Shown here: in pieces, positions 51,559-60,072 of the stretch
How positions within the stretch are numbered: the stretch's first letter is position 1
Layout: each line of letters begins with the position of its first letter
From: Cognatitamlana sp035818475
Lineage (GTDB): Bacteria > Bacteroidota > Bacteroidia > Flavobacteriales > Flavobacteriaceae
DNA: 64,000 nt
Assembly: GCF_035818475.1 (NCBI RefSeq)
Contig: NZ_JAYMGV010000001.1
Span: forward strand, 992,001-1,056,000
Direction of reading: 5' to 3'
Made by a program: the position numbers and the translations under genes
Notes under the pieces: model-generated
Database searches by the model: none
Seen by the model: only the letters and a program-made list of their open reading frames with translations
Told to the model about the DNA's origin: nothing

Positions 51559-52404
51559 ATGAGATCATATATAAAATCATTATTAATATTAGTGGTAGCC
51601 GGAATTACATCTTGCCAGGATGTCATAGATGTTTCAGTGCCTACTGCCAAACCAAGATTAGTTGTTGAAGCATCTTTAGATTGGGAAAAGGGTACCACAG
51701 GTAACAATCAAACCATTCGATTAAGCACTTCCGCGCCTTATTTTGATGCTAATAAAAGCCAGCCCGTTACAGGTGCTCAGGTGAAAATTACAAACACAGA
51801 CACTAGTGCAGAATACATTTTCACTGACATGAATAACGGATCCTATAATATTTCAAGCTTTGTTCCGGTGATTAATGATAGGTATACGCTTGAAATTATT
51901 TATAATAACGAAATGTATATAGCAACCGAAACATTAAAACCTGTTTCACCAATTAAAAGGGTAGAGCAAACTTTGGAAGGTGGTTTTTATGATGATGTTT
52001 TGGCTGTTTATATGTTTTGGGATGATCCGGAAGAAGAAGAGAATTATTATTTGTTAAAGTTTATTGAAGAAGGCGATTTATTTCATGAATTGGAAGACTA
52101 TTCAGATGAGTTTGTAAACGGAAATGAATTAGATAGTTTTTTTGAAAAAGAAAGAGATGACAATGATGACCAGGCAGAATTTAATCCGGGAGATGTCGTA
52201 GATCTTTCATTGTATGGTGTTTCTGAAGCCTATTATAACTATATCAAAATACTAATTGAACAATATGATAGCGGAGGAGATCCGTTTAGTGCAGTTCCTG
52301 TACAACTTAAAGGTAACTGTATAAATATAACAACACCAGATAACTATGCCTTAGGCTATTTTAGGCTTTCTGAATTTGATACGGTGAATTATACATTTCA
52401 ATAA
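51559..52404 (+). CDS. DUF4249 family lipoprotein
   Basis: This 281-residue lipoprotein (lipobox ITSC) matches DUF4249, proteins found next to TonB receptors of the preceding type. The N terminus CQDVIDVSVPTAKPRLVVEASLDWEKG and GAQVKITNTDTSAEYIF are family-typical, indicating an Ig-like beta domain followed by a mixed domain rich in Asp/Glu (about 150-220). It probably sits on the cell surface as the accessory binding partner of the receptor. Exact function unknown. Confidence 0.85.
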   Translation: MRSYIKSLLILVVAGITSCQDVIDVSVPTAKPRLVVEASLDWEKGTTGNNQTIRLSTSAPYFDANKSQPVTGAQVKITNTDTSAEYIFTDMNNGSYNISSFVPVINDRYTLEIIYNNEMYIATETLKPVSPIKRVEQTLEGGFYDDVLAVYMFWDDPEEEENYYLLKFIEEGDLFHELEDYSDEFVNGNELDSFFEKERDDNDDQAEFNPGDVVDLSLYGVSEAYYNYIKILIEQYDSGGDPFSAVPVQLKGNCINITTPDNYALGYFRLSEFDTVNYTFQ

Positions 52405-52411
52405 AAAGTTA

Positions 52412-52474
52412 TGTCATTTCGACTGAGCGAAGTATGAGCGACGAGAAATCGCATTAGTTTTGAGGTTTCTCGTC
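52412..52474. repeat. Bacteroidota-type intergenic palindromic repeat
   Basis: GTCATTTCGACTGAGCGAAG... is followed by a GACGAGAAA / TTTCTCGTC hairpin (52440-52448 with 52466-52474). I recognise this type of sequence as a dispersed intergenic repeat in this phylum. It may serve as terminator of the TonB receptor operon. It is non-coding. Confidence 0.55.
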
Positions 52475-52520
52475 TATTTTATAAAGATTTTCAAATTATC
52501 TAGCTAAGGGAATGTTGAGA

Positions 52521-53675
52521 TTACCCCTCTTTTTTATGTAATAACCGGGTAAGTTTTATAGATAAATCCGTTAATATGATTTTAGAGTTCCCGTTACGTT
52601 CTATATGATAAATGGCGTCTTGTAGCTCGTTACTAATATCCATAATATTATTGCCATGAACAAAAGGCGCAAAATTTTCAAGCTTAAATTTTTCGGTTTT
52701 AGGCTCTAAAAACACTAAATCTGTAGCGTTATAGTTCAATAACAAAGCCTGACGGAAAAAATCTAAACAGAAATTAAGAAACTGTTTTTGTGTTTCTCGC
52801 CCTGTTTTAGCAATATCTTCACTCCAGGAAATAAGATCATGAATAGCCGCTTTATTACCTTTAGCTTTAAAAGCACTGCGTATCCAGAAAACAAACCAGG
52901 TTTCAAACTGAATATCTTCAGAGTCATGATAGACCAGATCACAGGCCTTGTTATAATTTCCGTTTGATTGGTGTGCTATTTTTGTAGCTACAGACAATTC
53001 CAGGTTATACTGTTTTACCAAAGCTTCCTTAATAACATCTTCAGCCAGAGGAGGAAAATGCAATATCTGACAGCGTGATCTTATGGTGCTGATAATCTGC
53101 TCTTCATCTTCAGCAATTAAAAGAAATATCGTGCTATTAGGAGGTTCTTCAATCAGCTTTAAAAGTTTATTGGCACAGGCAATATTCATTTTTTCAGCCA
53201 TCCAAATCAGCATCACTTTATATCCGCCTTCATAAGACTTTAAAGTAAGTGATTTTACAATCTCATGCGCTTCATCAACACCAATCTGCCCTTGTTTATT
53301 GTCAACACCAAGTAATTTATACCAATCAAAGAGGTTACCATAGGGTTGCTCATTTAATAATTGACGCCATTCTTCTAGGTAAAAACTAGACACCGGTTTG
53401 CTTTTTACCTTATCACTTGTAGTAACGGGAAACGCAAAGTGTAAATCCGGATGTGAAAAGTTTTTAAATTTTAAATTGCAGGATTCGTTTCCGGTAGTAT
53501 TTTCCCCTCCTGAATTAGAGCATAAAATATATTGGGCATAAGCCAGAGCCATAGGTAAGGTTCCGGAACCCTCATTACCTACAAATAACTGAGCATGTGG
53601 AATTCTGCCGTTGTCTACACTTTGAGTTAAGTGCTTCTTTATATGTTCCTGGCCTAAAATATCTTCAAAAAGCAT
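52521..53675 (-). CDS. holB: DNA polymerase III delta' subunit
   Basis: This 384-residue clamp-loader subunit starts MLFEDILGQEHIKKHL, typical for HolB/DnaX-type ATPases, then shows a degenerate P-loop (GNEGSGTLPMA, lacking the GK[ST] motif), consistent with delta' not hydrolysing ATP. ANKLLKLIEEPPNSTIFLL and the sensor/arginine-finger-region segment STIRSRCQILHFPPL are conserved. The zinc-module cysteines are only partly represented (CSNSGG...ESC). A TAGGTTTG box ends four bases before the ATG, implying a very short or absent leader. Confidence 0.92.
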   Translation of the reverse strand: MLFEDILGQEHIKKHLTQSVDNGRIPHAQLFVGNEGSGTLPMALAYAQYILCSNSGGENTTGNESCNLKFKNFSHPDLHFAFPVTTSDKVKSKPVSSFYLEEWRQLLNEQPYGNLFDWYKLLGVDNKQGQIGVDEAHEIVKSLTLKSYEGGYKVMLIWMAEKMNIACANKLLKLIEEPPNSTIFLLIAEDEEQIISTIRSRCQILHFPPLAEDVIKEALVKQYNLELSVATKIAHQSNGNYNKACDLVYHDSEDIQFETWFVFWIRSAFKAKGNKAAIHDLISWSEDIAKTGRETQKQFLNFCLDFFRQALLLNYNATDLVFLEPKTEKFKLENFAPFVHGNNIMDISNELQDAIYHIERNGNSKIILTDLSIKLTRLLHKKEG

Positions 53676-53769
53676 AAAACAAACCTACACATTTTTAACA
53701 TTATCTTGTAACAAATTAAAGATTAATCGACTTATTTTTATAGTGTAAATGAATGCCTATAGATAAAAA

Positions 53770-54837
53770 ATGACTCAAAACGCTATTCTTTTTATTCCTG
53801 ATATTTCCGGATTTACTGAATTTGTACACCATACAGATATCAATCATAGTCGGCATATAATTTCTGAGCTTTTGGAATTATTGATAGACAGCAACACTAT
53901 GGCATTGCAATTGGCAGAAATTGAAGGTGATGCCCTGTTTTTGTATAAACTTGTGGAAGAAGTGGATGTTTCTGCTTTAGAGCATCAAATTGAGTCTATG
54001 TATTTAGCGTTTCACACGCATTTAAAACGTTATGAATATCAACGTATTTGTAATTGTGGAGCATGTTCTTCAGCGTATAATTTAAAGTTGAAGTTTGTAG
54101 TACACTACGGTGAAATAGAATTTATTACAGTAAAAGATTCTAAAAAACCTTATGGAAGCAATGTTATAAAAGTCCATAGATTACTAAAAAATGAGGTGCC
54201 TATTGATGAATATGCTGTTTTTACTGAAGATGTATGTCCTGTAGAAAACAATAAAAAGATCACAACAACTTATGATTTTGGAACGATAACATTTAGCTAT
54301 AAGGCGCTCAAGCCTTTAAAAGAACAGTTACCTGAAGTAAAGCCTATCCCCGAAGATGTTCCTAAACACAAATTATTTGATGAATCTGAAATCATAAAAA
54401 TGCCCGCTAATGATCTATATGAAGTTATTAGCAATTTTGATTACAGGTTACTTTGGGTAAAAGGTGTGGATAAAATGGAATATGATAAAAACAGAGTCAA
54501 TAGAATTGGTGAAAAGCACAAATGTTTATTTCAAAAAAATGGTAATATAGAGCAAACAACAGTTACAAAAGCCGTTGAAAAAAACCAATTGGTATATGGT
54601 GAAACGACTACTAAAATTCCTTTCACAAAGCGCTTTAATAATTATTTTGTATTAGAAGAAACCGAAGAAGGTTATACTAAAATGAACATTCAGGTTTTTG
54701 CAGACTTTAAACCCTTTGGGATTATAATGAAACCCCTTATGAAGAAGAACATGAAAAAGGTAATTTCTGAAAACATAAAAGAACTTGTTTTACTAATTGA
54801 TTCCGGATTTAGTTTGGATCAAGCCCATACAGACTAG
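53770..54837 (+). CDS. DUF2652 protein with cyclase-like N-terminal and SRPBCC-like C-terminal domains
   Basis: The 355 residues contain two parts. Residues about 5-150 match DUF2652: FIPDISGFTEFV (9-17) and EGDALFLYK (about 56-63) mimic the metal-binding strands of class III nucleotide cyclases, though the catalytic pattern is degenerate. A Cys pair lies in ICNCGACSSAYN. Residues about 205-350 look like an SRPBCC/START-type lipid- or ligand-binding fold (MPANDLYEVISNFDYRLLWVKGVDKMEY). Whether it makes or binds a nucleotide is unknown. It is divergent from holB. Confidence 0.78.
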   Translation: MTQNAILFIPDISGFTEFVHHTDINHSRHIISELLELLIDSNTMALQLAEIEGDALFLYKLVEEVDVSALEHQIESMYLAFHTHLKRYEYQRICNCGACSSAYNLKLKFVVHYGEIEFITVKDSKKPYGSNVIKVHRLLKNEVPIDEYAVFTEDVCPVENNKKITTTYDFGTITFSYKALKPLKEQLPEVKPIPEDVPKHKLFDESEIIKMPANDLYEVISNFDYRLLWVKGVDKMEYDKNRVNRIGEKHKCLFQKNGNIEQTTVTKAVEKNQLVYGETTTKIPFTKRFNNYFVLEETEEGYTKMNIQVFADFKPFGIIMKPLMKKNMKKVISENIKELVLLIDSGFSLDQAHTD

Positions 54838-54907
54838 TTTTATAAAAATCTTTTTGACTTCAAACGTTTTCGTGAAAAAACGCATTTTTTTGCTTTCTAT
54901 AATTAGT

Positions 54908-54915
54908 TACATTTG
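54908..54915 (+). promoter_or_regulatory. -7 box for pgk
   Basis: TACATTTG followed by C is an exact TAnnTTTG match 35 bases before pgk. A TTTTTTTG lies about 15 bases upstream, a somewhat close -33 element. Confidence 0.6.
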
Positions 54916-54950
54916 CGAATCAAACAGTTAAAAGACAAAAACATATCACA

Positions 54951-56138
54951 ATGAAGACTCTTAATGAATTTAATTTCGAAAATAAAAAAGCACTTATCCG
55001 TGTAGATTTTAATGTGCCTTTGAATGACAATTTTGAAGTTACTGATGCCACAAGAATTATATCAGCTAAGCCAACAATTATAAAAATTTTAGAAGATGGC
55101 GGAAGTTGTATTTTGATGTCACATTTAGGACGTCCTAAAGGGTTTGAAGAGGCGTTTTCATTAAAACATATTGTGGCTAAAGTAGAAGATATTTTAGGTG
55201 TTGGGGTTAAGTTTGTGCCGGACTGTATTGGAGCTGATGTTGAAGCTGCGGTGGCGAGCTTAGAGCCGGGAGAGATTTTATTATTGGAAAACCTGCGTTA
55301 TTATAAAGAAGAAACCGCCGGAGATACTGAGTTTGCAGAGAAGTTATCAAAATTAGGAGACATTTACGTGAATGATGCTTTTGGTACAGCACACAGAGCT
55401 CATGCTTCAACCACTATTGTAGCCCAGTTCTTTGAAGGGAGAAAATGTTTTGGGAACTTATTAGCTCAGGAAATAGAAAGTATTAAAAAAGTAATGGAAA
55501 CAGGTGAAAAACCGGTACTGGCAATATTAGGTGGAGCTAAAGTGTCTTCAAAGATCACCATTATAGAAAATATTCTTGATAAAGTAGATCATTTGATTAT
55601 TGGAGGAGGTATGGCCTTTACTTTTGTAAAAGCTCAAGGCGGAAAAATAGGAAATTCTATTTGTGAAGATGATAAAATGGCCTTGGCTTTAGACATATTA
55701 GAGCAGGCCAAAGCTAAAAATGTACAGGTACATATTCCAGTTGATACAATTGCTGCCGATGCTTTTAGTAATGATGCCAATACACAAATTGTTGATATTG
55801 ATGTGATTCCTGATGGTTGGGAAGGTGTTGATGCCGGACCAAAATCCAGAGAACAATTTCATGATGTAGTTATGGCTTGTAAAACTATTCTTTGGAATGG
55901 GCCTCTGGGGGTTTTTGAAATGGAAAAATTTGCAAACGGAACCATTGAATTAGGAAATTCAATTGCAGAAGCTACTAAAAATGGAGCATTCTCATTAGTA
56001 GGTGGCGGTGATTCCGTCGCTGCAGTTAAGCAATTTGGTTTTGAAAATAAAGTGAGTTATGTAAGTACCGGTGGAGGTGCTATGTTAGAAAGCTTAGAAG
56101 GTAAAACACTTCCGGGAATAGCTGCTATTTTGGAATAA
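54951..56138 (+). CDS. pgk: Phosphoglycerate kinase
   Basis: This 395-residue glycolytic enzyme transfers phosphate between 1,3-bisphosphoglycerate and ADP. It has the N-terminal signature RVDFNVPLND, MSHLGRPKG, the substrate segment VNDAFGTAHRAHAST, the hinge LGGAKVSSKI, the nucleotide-side WNGPLGVFE and a C-terminal GGGDSVAAVKQFG. All are intact and the length is standard. It has a promoter box of its own. Confidence 0.98.
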   Translation: MKTLNEFNFENKKALIRVDFNVPLNDNFEVTDATRIISAKPTIIKILEDGGSCILMSHLGRPKGFEEAFSLKHIVAKVEDILGVGVKFVPDCIGADVEAAVASLEPGEILLLENLRYYKEETAGDTEFAEKLSKLGDIYVNDAFGTAHRAHASTTIVAQFFEGRKCFGNLLAQEIESIKKVMETGEKPVLAILGGAKVSSKITIIENILDKVDHLIIGGGMAFTFVKAQGGKIGNSICEDDKMALALDILEQAKAKNVQVHIPVDTIAADAFSNDANTQIVDIDVIPDGWEGVDAGPKSREQFHDVVMACKTILWNGPLGVFEMEKFANGTIELGNSIAEATKNGAFSLVGGGDSVAAVKQFGFENKVSYVSTGGGAMLESLEGKTLPGIAAILE

Positions 56139-56211
56139 TAAACATTTAAGCTTTCAAATTAGCTTAAAAAATACGATTTTAGCCGTAATATCGTTCTTTA
56201 GAATAGATTTT

Positions 56212-57798
56212 ATGGCTTTTCGTTTTTTTACAACCCTACTACTACTCAATATAAGTACTTGTTTTTCGCAAGTACAAGATTCTGTTTTATCAAAAAAAGA
56301 TAAGATTAAGAATACTGTTATTGTTCCAGACCTTCAAAATAAAGACTCCATATTTGATGGAGCTTCTCAAAATATTAAAGCTATAGGCGTTGAAACAGAT
56401 AGCCTTTCCGTAAAAAAACTGAAAGATATGGAATTGGCTGCCAAATATGATGAAAAATGGCACCAGGAATTATATAGTAATGCCCTGTTTGATACCATTT
56501 ACAAATCGGTTACCGAATTAAATTTTGAACCTGTTGAATATCAGGAACTACCAACAGACACATTAAAAAAAAGATTGAAAGAGTTGGATGCCAAAACCCC
56601 TTTCAATGTAGCGTATAATCCATCTTTAGAAAGTGTCATAAAATCGTACTTAAAGAACAGAAGAAAACTGTTGCAAAAGCTAATGACTTTAAGTGCATTT
56701 TATTTTCCAATGTTTGAATCAGAATTAGACAAACACAATATCCCCTTAGAAATAAAATATTTAGCCATTGTTGAATCGGCATTAAAACCAAGAGCAAAAT
56801 CCAGAGTAGGTGCAACAGGTTTATGGCAATTTATGTTTAGTACTGGTAAAATGTATGGGCTTGATGTCAGTAGCTATGTTGATGAGCGTAGTGACCCTAT
56901 AATGTCTACAGAAGCCGCTGCTAAATATCTGGCTAAGCTTTATGAGATTTTTGGCGATTGGGATTTAGCACTGGCAGCATACAATTCAGGCCCGGGGAAT
57001 GTAACCAAAGCTATTAGGCGTTCCGGAGGATATCAGAACTACTGGAATATCAGGCATAACCTGCCACGTGAAACTGCAGGGTATTTACCGGCCTTTTTAG
57101 CCAATATGTATATTTTTGAATATGCCGAGGAACATGGATTTGTCAAATCTAAACCGGAATTTGCATATTTTGAAACAGATACAGTAAAGGTTAAGCAAAT
57201 GATTACACTTGATCAGGTATCGGAGGTGACGGGAACACCAATAGAAGAACTTCAGTTTTTAAATCCATCATATAAGCTGGATATTATTCCGTTTATAAAA
57301 GAGGAAAATTACGTGCTGAGATTACCCGTTAATGTGATTGGCGAATTTGTAAATAATGAAGACAAAATATATGCCTTTGCCAAAGAGGAGTTTGATAAGC
57401 GTGAAAAGCCATTACCCCAGTTTTTCAAGGCTAACGACAGAATAAGATATACTGTTAGATCAGGAGATTATTTAGGGAAAATCTCAAGACGATATGGTGT
57501 TAGAGTAAGTGATATTAAACGGTGGAATGGCTTGAGGAATAATAATTTAAGAATAGGTCAGCGCTTAACCATTTACCCTAGAAAACCTTATATAGCCTCT
57601 TCAAAGTCTACACAAAAAACAACAAAAACAAAGCCTATATCCGGCGATGCTATTACCTATACGGTAAAGAATGGAGATTCATTATGGAGTATTTCTCAAA
57701 AATTTCCTGGAGTTTCTGTGCAAAATATTAAAGATTGGAATGGTATTAGTGGTACTAAGTTAAAACCGGGAATGAGGCTTAAAATTTCTAAAGGCTAA
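56212..57798 (+). CDS. Membrane-bound lytic transglycosylase (MltD-like) with two LysM domains
   Basis: This 528-residue secreted protein (signal peptide ending CFSQ) cleaves peptidoglycan glycan strands to 1,6-anhydro ends. The SLT domain (about 160-300) has the catalytic Glu in AIVESALKPRAKSRVGATG (E188), followed by GLWQFM and AYNSGPGNV. Two LysM peptidoglycan-binding modules follow: about 412-457 (YTVRSGDYLGKISRRYGV) and about 482-527 (YTVKNGDSLWSISQKF). The layout matches MltD. The next gene, a DUF4837 lipoprotein, is 24 bases downstream. Confidence 0.93.
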   Translation: MAFRFFTTLLLLNISTCFSQVQDSVLSKKDKIKNTVIVPDLQNKDSIFDGASQNIKAIGVETDSLSVKKLKDMELAAKYDEKWHQELYSNALFDTIYKSVTELNFEPVEYQELPTDTLKKRLKELDAKTPFNVAYNPSLESVIKSYLKNRRKLLQKLMTLSAFYFPMFESELDKHNIPLEIKYLAIVESALKPRAKSRVGATGLWQFMFSTGKMYGLDVSSYVDERSDPIMSTEAAAKYLAKLYEIFGDWDLALAAYNSGPGNVTKAIRRSGGYQNYWNIRHNLPRETAGYLPAFLANMYIFEYAEEHGFVKSKPEFAYFETDTVKVKQMITLDQVSEVTGTPIEELQFLNPSYKLDIIPFIKEENYVLRLPVNVIGEFVNNEDKIYAFAKEEFDKREKPLPQFFKANDRIRYTVRSGDYLGKISRRYGVRVSDIKRWNGLRNNNLRIGQRLTIYPRKPYIASSKSTQKTTKTKPISGDAITYTVKNGDSLWSISQKFPGVSVQNIKDWNGISGTKLKPGMRLKISKG

Positions 57799-57821
57799 GT
57801 TCCTAAAAACGAAAACATATT

Positions 57822-58799
57822 ATGCGATATATTCTTTTATCAGTATTGTCCTTAATTTTATTAACGTCTTGTGGAGACAAGAAAAAACCCAAAGATAAGT
57901 TCCTTCCTGATGCCTCTGGAGCCATTAACAATGTATCTGTGGTCACTGAGAATGAACTGTGGAATGGTAGCGTTGGCGAAGCGATTAGAGGGGTCTTGGC
58001 AAAACCTGTTTATGGATTGCCACAAGATGAACCTACGTTTACAATTAGCCAAATTCCTCCGGCAGTATTTTCAGGGTTTGTCACAAAAAACAGGACCGTT
58101 TTAAAAATTGAAACCAGCAAAGAAGCTCACATTAAAATTTTGGATGATGTCTATGCCAAACCGCAAAAAGTTATTGTGGTTTCTGGTAAAAGTAAACAGG
58201 AAATTATAGGTGTTATTGTTAAAAATGAAGCTAAGATTGTGGAGACCTTTAAAAACATGGAGTTGGCAGAAAGACAGAGACAAATGGCAAAATCACCTCA
58301 TAGTTTTGAATCTATCAAAGAAAAATTAGGACTAACCATTCAGTTTGCTTCTATTTATAGAATAGCTAAAGAGACTGATAATTTTTTCTGGATTAGAAAG
58401 AATATCACAACCGGAACAAATAACTTGATGATTTATGAACTGCCTTTGGATGCTATAAAAAGAAATGATAGTGTGGTAGGTCAAATTATTAAAATTAGAG
58501 ACTCTATTGGCAAAACATATGTGGAAGGCCCTGTTGAAAACTCATATATGTCTACACAAAATGCCTATACACCTTTTATAGACGAAACTATTTTAGACAA
58601 TAAACCAACTTTTGAAACCAAGGGTGTTTGGAGAGTCAAGAATGCTTTTATGGGCGGGCCGTTTATTAATTATGCCATTGAGGATAAAATTAATAACCGT
58701 TGGATAGTTATTGAAGGTTTTGCCTTTGCGCCTTCAGTTGAAAAAAGAAACTATATGTTGGAATTGGAGTCTATTATTAAATCAGTAAAAATAGAATGA
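57822..58799 (+). CDS. DUF4837 family lipoprotein
   Basis: This 325-residue lipoprotein (lipobox LTSC, then GDKKKPKDK) matches DUF4837, a Bacteroidota family of unknown function. Typical segments are PDASGAINNVSVVTENELWNGSVGEAIRG near the N terminus and GVWRVKNAFMGGPFINYAIED towards the end. The basic residues after the lipid Cys suggest a periplasm-facing location. It is probably cotranscribed with the MltD-like gene, hinting at an envelope role. Confidence 0.82.
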   Translation: MRYILLSVLSLILLTSCGDKKKPKDKFLPDASGAINNVSVVTENELWNGSVGEAIRGVLAKPVYGLPQDEPTFTISQIPPAVFSGFVTKNRTVLKIETSKEAHIKILDDVYAKPQKVIVVSGKSKQEIIGVIVKNEAKIVETFKNMELAERQRQMAKSPHSFESIKEKLGLTIQFASIYRIAKETDNFFWIRKNITTGTNNLMIYELPLDAIKRNDSVVGQIIKIRDSIGKTYVEGPVENSYMSTQNAYTPFIDETILDNKPTFETKGVWRVKNAFMGGPFINYAIEDKINNRWIVIEGFAFAPSVEKRNYMLELESIIKSVKIE

Positions 58800-58817
58800 T
58801 AAAAAAATTAAGGGTAA

Positions 58818-58850
58818 TAAAAAAGACCAACATAATTGTTGGTCTTTTTT
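58818..58850. terminator. Bidirectional terminator
   Basis: The 13-bp stem AAAAAGACCAACA / TGTTGGTCTTTTT with a four-base loop lies between the convergent DUF4837 and tatA genes. Confidence 0.9.
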
Positions 58851-58868
58851 TATAAATAAATCTCGATG

Positions 58869-59051
58869 TTATTCTTTTTTATCCTCTGCATTATCTTCTT
58901 CTTTACTGGCATCTTTAAACTCTTTGATACCACTTCCTAATCCACGCATTAATTCAGGTATTTTTTTACCTCCAAATAATAATAAAACAACAACAACAAT
59001 TAATGCAATTTGCCAGGGTCCTATGGCTAAGGGTAACATATATAAGCTCAT
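58869..59051 (-). CDS. tatA: Sec-independent protein translocase subunit TatA/E
   Basis: This 60-residue protein has one membrane helix (IGPWQIALIVVVVLLLFGG), the conserved hinge FGGKKIPELMRGLG and an amphipathic helix (SGIKEFKDASK), then an acidic tail. This is the TatA/TatE pattern: it forms the pore-like assembly that moves folded twin-arginine substrates across the inner membrane. A start at MLPLAIG (59039) is also possible. tatC is not next to it. A TAACTTTG box lies 18 bases upstream (59070-59077). Confidence 0.93.
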   Translation of the reverse strand: MSLYMLPLAIGPWQIALIVVVVLLLFGGKKIPELMRGLGSGIKEFKDASKEEDNAEDKKE

Positions 59052-59069
59052 AATAATGATTTAAAAAAA

Positions 59070-59077
59070 CAAAGTTA
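59070..59077 (-). promoter_or_regulatory. -7 box for tatA
   Basis: The minus strand reads TAACTTTG, an exact TAnnTTTG match, 18 bases before the tatA start. Confidence 0.55.
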
Positions 59078-59187
59078 ATAATTAAAGTTTAATAAAAACC
59101 GTTTTATGTATAACTTTAGTGATTGGCAGTTAGATTTTATACTGTCAGACTTTAATTAAAGAACCTCACTTTTTAATAAATTCTATT

Positions 59188-59195
59188 TATTTTTG
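59188..59195 (+). promoter_or_regulatory. -7 box for the M23 peptidase gene
   Basis: TATTTTTG is an exact TAnnTTTG match ending seven bases before the ATG at 59203. The transcript would be leaderless or nearly so. Confidence 0.45.
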
Positions 59196-59202
59196 TTTTC
59201 AC

Positions 59203-60072
59203 ATGGCAGAGAAGAAAAAGAAACCCAAAAAAATAAGACGAAAATTACTGGATAAGTATCGTTTGGTCATACTTAATGAAAATACATTTGAAGAGCGTCT
59301 TACCTTTAAATTAACACGCTTAAATGTATTTGTAATGGCTTCTCTGATAGCTGTATTCTTTATCTTGTTAACGTATTTATTGATTGCTTTCACTCCACTC
59401 AGAGAGTATATTCCCGGCTATTCTTCAACAGCTTTAAAAAAGAAAGCTACAGAACTGAGCTTTAAAACAGATTCTCTGCAGCAGGTTATTTTTATGAATG
59501 ACAGATATTATCAGTCTATTCGAAAAGTATTGACCGGTGATGTAAGCGCAGTAGGTTTTAATAAAGATTCTATTGTTGAAGCCGCAAAACTTGAAGCCAG
59601 TGAGGTGAATTTAGCTCCTATTGCAGAAGATTCACTTTTACGGGAAAAAGTAGATAAAGAGGATAAGTATAATTTATTTGAATCAGCTACATCAGCTACA
59701 AACTTTGTGTTATTTCCACCTGTGAGTGGCGAAATAAGCGAACCATACAATGCTAAAGAAAAACACTATGCTGTAGATATAGTTGTGGCTAAAGACACCC
59801 CAATTAAGGCAACAGCCGATGGCGTTGTTATTTTTGCAGAATGGACAGCCAGTACAGGTTATGTCATTATTATAGAACACAGCTATGGCTTAATTTCTGT
59901 GTATAAGCACAATGCCTCGCTAACCAAAGAGCAAGGGGATCTGGTTAAGGCAGGAGAAGTTATTGCCACAGCTGGAAGCACAGGGGAGCTATCTACCGGG
60001 CCGCATTTACATTTTGAACTTTGGAATGATGGTTATCCAATCAATCCAACAAACTTTATAGATTTTAAATAA
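59203..60072 (+). CDS. M23 family metallopeptidase (LytM-like), membrane anchored
   Basis: This 289-residue protein has a very basic cytosolic start (MAEKKKKPKKIRRKLLDKYR), one membrane helix (about 44-66), a short coiled region and a C-terminal M23/LytM domain (about 165-285). Zinc ligands are HYAVD (H188, D192) and PHLHFEL (H270; H268 nearby catalytic). It should cut peptide crosslinks in peptidoglycan, or act as a regulator of such enzymes. It is joined to the next gene, whose ATG follows the stop codon directly. Confidence 0.92.
   Translation: MAEKKKKPKKIRRKLLDKYRLVILNENTFEERLTFKLTRLNVFVMASLIAVFFILLTYLLIAFTPLREYIPGYSSTALKKKATELSFKTDSLQQVIFMNDRYYQSIRKVLTGDVSAVGFNKDSIVEAAKLEASEVNLAPIAEDSLLREKVDKEDKYNLFESATSATNFVLFPPVSGEISEPYNAKEKHYAVDIVVAKDTPIKATADGVVIFAEWTASTGYVIIIEHSYGLISVYKHNASLTKEQGDLVKAGEVIATAGSTGELSTGPHLHFELWNDGYPINPTNFIDFK

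Noticed and set aside
57064..57074. CCACGTGAAAC, resembling half of a parS site
   Set aside because: It lies inside the MltD-like coding sequence (Pro-Arg-Glu-Thr codons), its left half does not match and it is not palindromic.
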